Shown here: one piece after another, positions 1 to 5,438 of the stretch | Layout: the number at the start of each line of letters is the position of its first letter | Position numbering within the stretch: position 1 is the stretch's first letter | From: Candidatus Hydrogenedentota bacterium | GTDB lineage: Bacteria; Hydrogenedentota; Hydrogenedentia; Hydrogenedentales; SLHB01 | DNA length: 13,703 nt | Direction: 5' to 3' | Assembly (NCBI GenBank): GCA_003552485.1 | Contig: PUMX01000203.1 | Location: 1-13,703, forward strand | Made by a program: the position numbers and the translations under genes | Notes under the pieces: model-generated | Seen by the model: only the letters and a program-made list of their open reading frames with translations | Databases searched by the model: none | Told to the model about the DNA's origin: nothing

Positions 1-1
1 C

Positions 2-760
2 TCCTTCTGGTCCGAAGCGGAAGAACGCTATGTCGCCTACTTCCGTACCTTTACCGAGCCCGATCGACTGCGCAGCATCAGCCGCGCAACCTCGGAGGAT
101 TTCCGTGAATGGAGCGAGCCGGTGGCGATGACGCCGAACCGGCCCGGCGAGCACCTTTACACCAATCAGACACACCCATACTTCCGCGCGCCGCATATCT
201 ACGTGGCCTTGCCCACGCGCTTTGCGCCGGACCGAGGCGATTCGACCGACGTCTTGTTTATGAGTACGCGCGCGGGCTCGACGGAGTACGACCGCTCGTT
301 CAAGGAGGCGTTCATCCGACCGGGACTCGACCCCGAGCGTTGGGGGAACCGCTCGAACTACACCGCGCTGAACGTTGTGCCCACAGGCCCCGAGGAAATG
401 TCCATCTATCACCGCAGCGGTCACCGCTACGTGTTGCGCACGGACGGGTTCATTTCGATCAACGCGGGGATCGAGGAAGGCGAGTTGCTGACCAAGCGGC
501 TGCGCTTTTCTGGCGAGGCGCTGCAGATCAATTTCAGCTCCTCCGCGGTGGGCAGCGTGCGCGCGGAGATTTTGGACGCCGAGGGCGCGCCCATCAATGG
601 CTACAGCTTGGCGGATTGCGATCCCGCGGTGGGCGACGCCATCGAACACACCATGTCGTGGAACGGTTCCAACAATCTGAGCGGGGTCGCGGGGGAACCG
701 GTCAGGTTACGCTTTGTCATGGAAGAAGCGGACTTGTACTCGATGCGCTTCGCGCCGTGA
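2..760 (+). CDS. C-terminal part of a glycosyl-hydrolase-like (GH32/43-type beta-propeller) protein, 5' truncated
   Basis: The open frame runs in from the window edge and ends with TGA at 758-760, giving 252 visible residues. The visible sequence has the blade-like pattern of five-bladed propeller proteins that are often annotated as glycosyl hydrolase family 32/43-like in planctomycetes and relatives: RYVAYFRTF, then SRATSEDFREWSEP (a typical 'the study/sample did X' strand of these propellers), then HPYFRAPHIYVALPTRF, and VLFMSTRAG. The last 90 or so residues form a second, beta-rich domain ending in LRFVMEEADLYSMRFAP, a kind of ending common in this group. The catalytic acids would lie mostly upstream of the window, so the substrate cannot be read and activity is not shown. 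No signal peptide can be assessed because the N terminus is missing. The family-level call is from recognition of the pattern, not from a search; an inactive carbohydrate-binding relative is equally possible. Confidence 0.6.
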   Translation, partial: SFWSEAEERYVAYFRTFTEPDRLRSISRATSEDFREWSEPVAMTPNRPGEHLYTNQTHPYFRAPHIYVALPTRFAPDRGDSTDVLFMSTRAGSTEYDRSFKEAFIRPGLDPERWGNRSNYTALNVVPTGPEEMSIYHRSGHRYVLRTDGFISINAGIEEGELLTKRLRFSGEALQINFSSSAVGSVRAEILDAEGAPINGYSLADCDPAVGDAIEHTMSWNGSNNLSGVAGEPVRLRFVMEEADLYSMRFAP

Positions 761-801
761 GGCCGCGCTTGGGAGCGCCGATGTACAGGCGTCGAATTTA
801 T

Positions 802-831
802 TTGACTTGCTGGACCTCCATTTGCTAGGCT
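802..831 (+). promoter_or_regulatory. Putative sigma-70-type promoter of rpsD
   Basis: TTGACT at 802-807 matches the -35 consensus in five of six positions. It is followed after 18 bp by TAGGCT at 826-831, a weaker -10 with three of six matches. Transcription would start near 838 and leave a leader of about 120 nt before the rpsD start codon. The site lies between the end of the preceding gene (760) and rpsD, which supports a transcription unit of its own for S4. Assigned by eye. Confidence 0.5.
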
Positions 832-862
832 TTGCCTTCCCGTGCGCTGGCGCTCGAGGCGG

Positions 863-880
863 GGGGCATACCCATGCCCC
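863..880 (+). promoter_or_regulatory. Hairpin in the rpsD leader, possible S4 autoregulatory site
   Basis: GGGGCAT (863-869) and ATGCCCC (874-880) form a perfect 7-bp stem closed by a four-base loop ACCC. It lies inside the predicted rpsD leader, about 80 nt before the start codon, and is followed by further GC-rich self-complementary sequence around 891-917. S4 is known to repress its own mRNA through structured leaders in several bacteria, including species where rpsD stands alone. Whether this leader binds S4 is inference; it could also be a simple stabilising hairpin. Confidence 0.35.
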
Positions 881-958
881 AACAAGGAAGCTGGCCAGCG
901 TCGGCCAAGCCTTGCAATTCCGCATAACAAGAACAGTCGAAAGAGATTAGAAACGTCT

Positions 959-1567
959 ATGGCTAGGTATTTGGGACCCAAACATAAGCTGTGCCGCCGG
1001 TTAGGAAGCTGCATCTGGGGCAGTCCGCGTTGTCCGTCGGTCAAACGGCCCTATGCGCCGGGCCAACACGGCCAGAATCAGCGCCGGAAACAGTCGGTGT
1101 ACGGTCAGCAGCTTCTCGAAAAACAGAAGCTGCGCATGCATTACGGCATCCTCGAGAAGCAGATGCGGCGCACCTTCGAGAAAGCCCAGCGCCTAGGCGG
1201 CGTAACAGGCGCCAATCTGTTGATGCTGCTCGAATCGCGCTTGGACTGTGTAGTCTACCGGCTCGGGTTTGGCCGCACCATCCAAGCGGCCCGGCAACTG
1301 GTCAATCACGGCCACATCCAGGTGGATGACAAGAAGGTCGATATTCCGTCCTTTCGCGTCATGCCGGGCATGAAAGTGTCCGTACGCGAGAAGAGCCGCA
1401 AGATCCCGATGATTGCGGAAGGCGCCGAAGACATTCCTCAGAGGATGCCAGAATTTTTGGAACGGTCGCCTAAGTCATTCGAAGGCCGCATGACCGCCTT
1501 GCCGAACCCCGAGACGATCCCGTTCGAAGCCAATACCCAGGGCGTCATCGAGCTGTATTCCCGGTAA
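959..1567 (+). CDS. rpsD: 30S ribosomal protein S4
   Basis: The product of 202 residues has the normal S4 length. S4 is a primary 16S rRNA-binding protein that nucleates assembly of the small subunit body and also acts as a translational repressor in many bacteria. The N terminus reads MARYLGPKHKLCRR and continues to the hallmark RPYAPGQHG at residues 30-38. The S4 RNA-binding domain follows, with RLDCVVYRLGFGRTIQAARQ and then LVNHGHIQVDDKKVDIPS near residues 95-140. The ATG at 959 is chosen because the S4 family starts with MARY or MGRY; the frame is open further upstream but has no S4 similarity there. The Shine-Dalgarno is weak (AAAGAG, 15 or so bases upstream). The gene stands alone rather than beside S11, rpoA and L17. 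Cysteines 12, 18 and 25 with His9 differ from the usual zinc-knuckle spacing of S4. Confidence 0.97.
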   Translation: MARYLGPKHKLCRRLGSCIWGSPRCPSVKRPYAPGQHGQNQRRKQSVYGQQLLEKQKLRMHYGILEKQMRRTFEKAQRLGGVTGANLLMLLESRLDCVVYRLGFGRTIQAARQLVNHGHIQVDDKKVDIPSFRVMPGMKVSVREKSRKIPMIAEGAEDIPQRMPEFLERSPKSFEGRMTALPNPETIPFEANTQGVIELYSR

Positions 1568-1603
1568 GACTGGCCGCATCCGGACCGCACACAGAAAATG
1601 CAG

Positions 1604-1638
1604 CGGGCGTTGGGGCGCAACAAGCGCCCCGGCGCCCG
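1604..1638 (+). terminator. Hairpin terminator after rpsD
   Basis: A 15-bp stem pairs 1604-1618 with 1624-1638 around the loop AACAA; two of the pairs are G-U wobbles and the rest are Watson-Crick. It begins 37 bases after the rpsD stop codon. The sequence that follows is AAAACATTGT rather than a clean T tract, so it would be an atypical intrinsic terminator or an mRNA-stabilising 3' hairpin. Confidence 0.55.
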
Positions 1639-1802
1639 AAAACATTGTCAGCGTCTTTCTCCTCCAATCTACTTCCGTTCTCGCCTTCACGCCTTTACCA
1701 TCGCGTCCCCAGCTGTAGCTAGAGAAGTACGCCGACCGGAAATGCGGCGCCAAGTCTCCTCACCAAGCGCAAAGTGAAGCGTTGGTATCCCGCAGATACG
1801 AA

Positions 1803-1839
1803 GCCCCGCCCTCCAGTTCCACAAGCTGGAGGGCGGGGC
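1803..1839. terminator. Perfect 14-bp hairpin between convergent rpsD and nrdJ
   Basis: GCCCCGCCCTCCAG at 1803-1816 is repeated as its exact complement at 1826-1839, with a nine-base loop TTCCACAAG. It lies 34 bases beyond the nrdJ stop codon, on the reductase side of the convergent intergenic region. On the minus strand it is followed by TTCGT, so it probably ends nrdJ transcription; because it is symmetrical it could also stop read-through from rpsD. The rest of 1639-1802 shows no convincing gene or signal. Confidence 0.6.
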
Positions 1840-1873
1840 GGTGTATCGTCTTGGGCGTGCTGTAAGACGGCGT

Positions 1874-4015
1874 TTATGAGCTGAGGCCGGCGCGTTCCTC
1901 TTCTTCCGCGTGTTGTTCTTCTTTCTGGGCTTGTGCCGCCGCGCCGGACCCGTTTTGCGGTTCATCTTCGCCGTGAACGGGTTGTCCTTCCCGGCTGAAC
2001 AGCTCCGGCTCCGCCGGAACGGGCTCTTCAATCGGCGGTTCGGGCAGCGGCGCCTCACACTTGTCGCCGTCGCAGTAAAGATCCGCGGCCTCCTCGGTGT
2101 TCACGCCGGTGAAGTCGAGCTCACCAACACGGGCAGCGGCCTGCACGTACATTTCTTCGGTGATTTCTTGATACGGCGCTTGCATGTACTGGTGGTCCGT
2201 GAGCGGCAGGAAGCTGATGGACTTCAGCCGCGTTTCGTAGAGTTCGAGGATACGAGGCACGTCGCGCGCTTCCTCGGGACGGAAGGTGACGGTGGCGCTC
2301 ACTTGGTTATCGGCCCAGTAGTATTGCATCTGCGCAACGTTCTCGACCTGTTCCCAGATGGACACATCGTTCTTGCCGCGGTCGAAGTGCTTCTGCTTCA
2401 CAGGGAAGTACACGACCAGCGTGTTGTCGCCGTAGACCGATTCCTCGATGCGGAATCCGGCCTGCCGAACAGGCTCGACGAGCGGGCTGGTGCGGTCCAG
2501 CCGGATGGTGCGGTAGTAGAATTTGGCGTGAGGATAATGGATCCCGGGGGTGACGCCGGGCAGCAGCGACACGGTGCCGCTGGGCTTCACGCTGGTCTTT
2601 TTGATGCTCTCGGGCACGCATAGCCACTGGCTGTAGATGCGGTCGAGGTCGGTAATGTATTTGTAGCCCGCGTCGCACCAATCGAAGTGCGTGCGGCGCC
2701 CGTGTTTCTCGAACGATTCCACAATGCCGGACTGCGACAGGCCGATGCGCCGGTTGCGCAACATGATCGCGTTCGTGCGCTCGTTATGTGTCGGGATGAG
2801 CGTGACGGTCTTTGCGTAGAGGTAGGCGTACTTCAGCGTGCGCTTGTATTCCTCGAAGCTTTCGTGGATGGAAGGGAACGTCTCGACAAGGTTACAGATC
2901 TCGTAGGACTCGAGGCTCTGCTCGCCGCAGGGGTTCGTGCCAGCCACTTTGCTGTCGATCCAGTTCTCCCCGTCCTTGAGCCGTCCATGAGCTTGGGCGT
3001 TGCGCAACCAAAAGTAGCCGGGTTCTCCGTTGACAGCAGTTTGCTTACCGACGGCGTCGTAGTTCATGCCGATCTTAGCGGAGATGCTGTTGTTCGACGC
3101 CCACCGCCACGCCATGAGCTTGTCGCCGTGCAGGTCGGGATCTTTGAGCTTCAGGTACTCTTCATCCTCGGGATGGCCGAGGGCGAGCTCGGCGGTGCGG
3201 CGCACGCCGCCGGAGACCACACACTTTCCGATAACATTCATGAGATCCGTGATGTCCCCGGAGCTGATCCGCTCGCCCACACGGTGCGCGAGCACCTTGT
3301 CGATATTCTCGACGCATTCCTTGAGCGGTTCCGGACCGGGCGCAATGCCGCCGAACGTCTTGATCGGCGCGCCAACGGGACGGATCTGGCTGTAGTCGAT
3401 GTGTGCGGGACGCTTGCCCACGCCAACGTACGAATCAAGGAGACAACGGGCAAGGTCAACCCAACCCTCTTTGGAATCCTCCACCACGTGCGTATAGCCG
3501 CCGCGCTTAGGCTCTTGCACGAGCACCTTGCCAGCGCCTTTGGTGTCAAAGGCCACCCCTACGCCGAGCATAGACAAGTCCATGAGGAAGCAGAAAGGCT
3601 CAGCAAAATTGACGTCGATCTCTTCGGTCGAGACAAAGGCGCAGTTGTTCAGCGCGGCGGACCCGCGCTGCCAGAGGTAATCTGTGCCCATCATCCACAG
3701 GCCCCGGCCGGGGGGGAGGAACTTGAAGTCCCACATAAGCCGGAACATCTCTTGGGCGGAGCGTTGCGCCTTCTGCGGATTCCACGGCAGCTTGAGGTTG
3801 CGGCAATGATTGAGCTGGATGGTGTAGCACCCTTCCACCACCCGCTGCACCGTCTCCCAGTATTCTTCAGTGCGCCCGCCCTGGTCGGGCAGCGCTCGGG
3901 CATAGGTGCGCTTGAACGTGATATAGCCTAAAGGCCCCCAATTGGGTTGCTTCGTCTTGTACTGTTCAAGAAACCGTTCCGACAGCTTGAATTGTTCTCT
4001 TACATCAAACAGCAT
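1874..4015 (-). CDS. nrdJ: Adenosylcobalamin-dependent (class II) ribonucleoside-triphosphate reductase
   Basis: This 713-residue protein reduces ribonucleoside triphosphates to deoxynucleotides by thiyl-radical chemistry started by adenosylcobalamin. It resembles the monomeric Lactobacillus leichmannii enzyme (739 aa). Visible landmarks: Cys125 (LNNCAF) and Cys374 (YEICN) as the reducible pair; NPCGEQS at 361-367 with the thiyl Cys363 and Glu365; the phosphate/substrate-site stretch SVKPSGTVSLLPGVTPG near 475-491; and Cys648-x4-Cys653, the C-terminal shuttle pair. About 60 acidic, Pro/Ala-rich residues follow that pair, which is unusual. The start at 4015 is supported by GGGAGGTAA 10-11 bases upstream and by loss of family similarity above it; the frame stays open to 4189, inside the thyX end. 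It lies 143 bp downstream of thyX with no terminator between, so co-transcription is likely. No intein or frameshift is seen. Identity is confident; NTP rather than NDP use is inferred from similarity. Confidence 0.93.
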   Translation of the reverse strand: MLFDVREQFKLSERFLEQYKTKQPNWGPLGYITFKRTYARALPDQGGRTEEYWETVQRVVEGCYTIQLNHCRNLKLPWNPQKAQRSAQEMFRLMWDFKFLPPGRGLWMMGTDYLWQRGSAALNNCAFVSTEEIDVNFAEPFCFLMDLSMLGVGVAFDTKGAGKVLVQEPKRGGYTHVVEDSKEGWVDLARCLLDSYVGVGKRPAHIDYSQIRPVGAPIKTFGGIAPGPEPLKECVENIDKVLAHRVGERISSGDITDLMNVIGKCVVSGGVRRTAELALGHPEDEEYLKLKDPDLHGDKLMAWRWASNNSISAKIGMNYDAVGKQTAVNGEPGYFWLRNAQAHGRLKDGENWIDSKVAGTNPCGEQSLESYEICNLVETFPSIHESFEEYKRTLKYAYLYAKTVTLIPTHNERTNAIMLRNRRIGLSQSGIVESFEKHGRRTHFDWCDAGYKYITDLDRIYSQWLCVPESIKKTSVKPSGTVSLLPGVTPGIHYPHAKFYYRTIRLDRTSPLVEPVRQAGFRIEESVYGDNTLVVYFPVKQKHFDRGKNDVSIWEQVENVAQMQYYWADNQVSATVTFRPEEARDVPRILELYETRLKSISFLPLTDHQYMQAPYQEITEEMYVQAAARVGELDFTGVNTEEAADLYCDGDKCEAPLPEPPIEEPVPAEPELFSREGQPVHGEDEPQNGSGAAAQAQKEEQHAEEEERAGLSS

Positions 4016-4158
4016 GATTGCCGTTACCTCCCCGCTAATTCCGCAGCCTCGTTTCCGTCTCAACCAAGAGCCCAAGCATTGGTGGACTGATACTGCGCCC
4101 TTGTAACGCCGCTTCCCAGAGGCGCCCTCGAACGGGCCAGTAGGATGCTGGCGCTGCA
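4016..4158 (-). other. Spacer between thyX and nrdJ
   Basis: The 143-base gap holds the strong nrdJ ribosome-binding site (GGGAGGTAA, near 4027-4035 on the minus strand). No good hairpin with a T tract and no clear -35/-10 pair was found. This agrees with one transcript carrying both genes. No cobalamin riboswitch B12 box was recognised. Confidence 0.5.
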
Positions 4159-4941
4159 CTATACTTTTCTGTTCTTGCCTCGGATCCAAAGAAGACCGTC
4201 TTCCTCCACGGCTTCATAGTCACTGAAGACGTTGGGATAGCGGTCTCTCACGATCTCGTAGACCCGGCCGAACACCAGCCGAATTTCTTCCTCAGCCTCG
4301 GGCGCGGTGCGCATTTCGATGACGTGCCGCAACGCCCGCAGGTTGCAGGACCACCCGATGGCCGTTGCTACGCCGATCGGCGCGACGCGCCGGAACGCCG
4401 AAGTCAGCTTCTTTTTGCGGCTGAACTTCTTTTCGTCCTCAATAGCGTAGATCTCCGCCAACTCGCGCTGGACCTGCTCCAACTGCTCGAGCGTTCGGGC
4501 GAACACCTCCATGCCTTCCTCACTCTCGCGGATATGCACGGGCGCGTAGGCCGATAAGCGATCGAGCCGCACGAACCGCAGCGATTCCTGCGACATCGCC
4601 GTGCCCGTGCGGTGCCGGACCAGCTCGTGAGTAAACACGCGGCTGACGTCAGCAAAGATGAAGTTCACGACGGCGTGCTCCAATACGCTGCCGTGACCCA
4701 CCTCGAGTACGTGGCCCAAGTAATTCGCGTTGCCCTCGCGCACCCGGGTCACATTTGGATTGAGCCCGGGCTCAAAGGAACGATAACACAACCGGCCCAT
4801 GATCTCGGTAAGCCGCTCGCAATCACTGGGCGCATCAGTAGCCCAATTCGGCGCGCCTACATGCTCGAGGTACGCGGCCAGGCCATCTTCGGCCACCCGC
4901 GTTTCGCCAACAAGAAAGACTTCTGGCTTTACGAATTCCAT
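4159..4941 (-). CDS. thyX: FAD-dependent thymidylate synthase ThyX
   Basis: The 260-residue product matches the ThyX family, which methylates dUMP to dTMP with methylenetetrahydrofolate, FAD and NADPH, leaving tetrahydrofolate rather than dihydrofolate. The ThyX signature is at 109-123, reading RHRTGTAMSQESLRF. It has eight rather than seven residues between RHR and the conserved serine, counting to Ser120. Upstream is VGHGSVLEHA (81-90) and downstream NLRALRHVIEMR (200-211), both conserved around the FAD/dUMP site. ThyX works as a tetramer in the cytoplasm. The start at 4941 puts the first family residues (KPEVFLVGETRV) close to the N terminus; the longer frame to 5127 would begin upstream of the predicted transcription start. 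The ribosome-binding site is weak (GAAAAAG). It is the first gene of the thyX-nrdJ unit and lies behind two NrdR-box-like sites. Confidence 0.93.
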   Translation of the reverse strand: MEFVKPEVFLVGETRVAEDGLAAYLEHVGAPNWATDAPSDCERLTEIMGRLCYRSFEPGLNPNVTRVREGNANYLGHVLEVGHGSVLEHAVVNFIFADVSRVFTHELVRHRTGTAMSQESLRFVRLDRLSAYAPVHIRESEEGMEVFARTLEQLEQVQRELAEIYAIEDEKKFSRKKKLTSAFRRVAPIGVATAIGWSCNLRALRHVIEMRTAPEAEEEIRLVFGRVYEIVRDRYPNVFSDYEAVEEDGLLWIRGKNRKV

Positions 4942-5095
4942 GTTATGTGTCTTTTTCAAGTTCCAAGCGCGTGATTTGCGCGTAACGACCGCCGCCACCT
5001 TCCATGTAACAATTGGCGATGACGGTAGACTTTCCCGCGCCCCCCCGGCTTGATTGCGCGCCTTTTCAAAGGGATTGGGCCTACCACCCGAAGAT

Positions 5096-5111
5096 ACCCC
5101 ATATATAGGGG
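5096..5111 (-). promoter_or_regulatory. NrdR box 1 (promoter-proximal) upstream of thyX-nrdJ
   Basis: The plus-strand 16-mer ACCCCATATATAGGGG matches the published NrdR-box consensus acaCwAtATaTwGtgt in 12 of 16 positions, including the central ATATAT and the C4/G13 pair. It overlaps the predicted -10 of the operon promoter. NrdR is a zinc-finger/ATP-cone repressor of ribonucleotide reductase genes. The match was made by eye from memory of the consensus. Confidence 0.7.
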
Positions 5112-5127
5112 CTCTCTCGTAAGCCAA
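5100..5127 (-). promoter_or_regulatory. Putative promoter of thyX-nrdJ
   Basis: On the minus strand TTGGCT (5127-5122, four of six -35 matches) is followed after 16 bp by TATATG (5105-5100, four of six -10 matches). The -10 lies inside NrdR box 1 and the -35 touches box 2, so repressor binding would block polymerase. Transcription would start near 5093, leaving a leader of about 150 nt before thyX. A shifted reading (TATATA with a 14-bp spacer) is possible. Confidence 0.4.
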
Positions 5128-5142
5128 TACTGTATTTTGCGT
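5127..5142 (-). promoter_or_regulatory. NrdR box 2 (promoter-distal) upstream of thyX-nrdJ
   Basis: ATACTGTATTTTGCGT matches the same consensus in 12 of 16 positions. It is separated from box 1 by 15 bp, so the two centres are 31 bp apart, about three helical turns. Paired boxes with a 15-16 bp gap are the normal NrdR arrangement, which makes chance occurrence much less likely than for either site alone. It abuts the -35 hexamer. Confidence 0.7.
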
Positions 5143-5144
5143 TA

Positions 5145-5156
5145 TTTGGCGCCAAA
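5145..5156. promoter_or_regulatory. Perfect 12-bp palindrome TTTGGCGCCAAA, operator-like
   Basis: TTTGGCGCCAAA is its own exact reverse complement. It lies two bases beyond NrdR box 2, in the region between the divergent thyX and the gene at 5439. A related half site GCGCCAAAT recurs at 5183-5191. The symmetry and position suggest a regulator-binding site acting on one or both promoters, but no known regulator is recognised. Confidence 0.35.
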
Positions 5157-5438
5157 GTTCAAGCTTTTTGTTTGCGAATTCTGCGCCAAATCGCGGCAGG
5201 AGCGCTAAGCCTTTGAGTCACAAGCCGTTGTGGACGACGCGGCAGCCGCGGGGTTCGTGTTTGCATCCCCTGGCGTGTACAATGGGAGTCGCAAGCTTGG
5301 GGCGTCCTGCCGGCGCATGGAAGCGTAGCGGCCGCCGGCGTCGGGTTCAAGACTTTGAAGGGCGGGCCGCTTGGGGGCATGGCCCAATATGCTGCTCTTT
5401 ATTGAGAAAAAACCACGTTCATTAAGCGAGTGTTCATT
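5157..5438. other. Divergent intergenic region, upstream of the gene at 5439
   Basis: The 282 bases between the palindrome and the next gene hold no convincing coding sequence. The only promoter-like word on the plus strand is TACAAT at 5278-5283 (five of six matches to the -10), without a good -35. Short GC-rich self-complementary patches occur (for example CGCGGC/GCCGCG around 5238-5250). A weak ribosome-binding sequence (AAGCGAG) lies 8-14 bases before the ATG at 5439. Confidence 0.3.

Noticed and set aside
2687..3931. Long plus-strand open frame of 414 codons opposite the reductase gene
   Set aside because: It lies wholly inside nrdJ on the other strand, its translation has no recognisable motif, and GC-rich genes commonly leave such open antisense frames.
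4016..4189. N-terminal extension of the reductase by 58 residues
   Set aside because: It overlaps the thyX end and has no family similarity, whereas the ATG at 4015 has a strong ribosome-binding site GGGAGGTAA.
4942..5095. Cobalamin riboswitch in the leader of the B12-dependent reductase operon
   Set aside because: No B12-box sequence or convincing conserved core was found in the leader or in the thyX-nrdJ spacer.
5168..5425. Small open frame of 85 codons in the divergent intergenic region
   Set aside because: Its translation is Arg/Gly/Pro-rich without motif, it has no good ribosome-binding site, and it overlaps other equally open frames.
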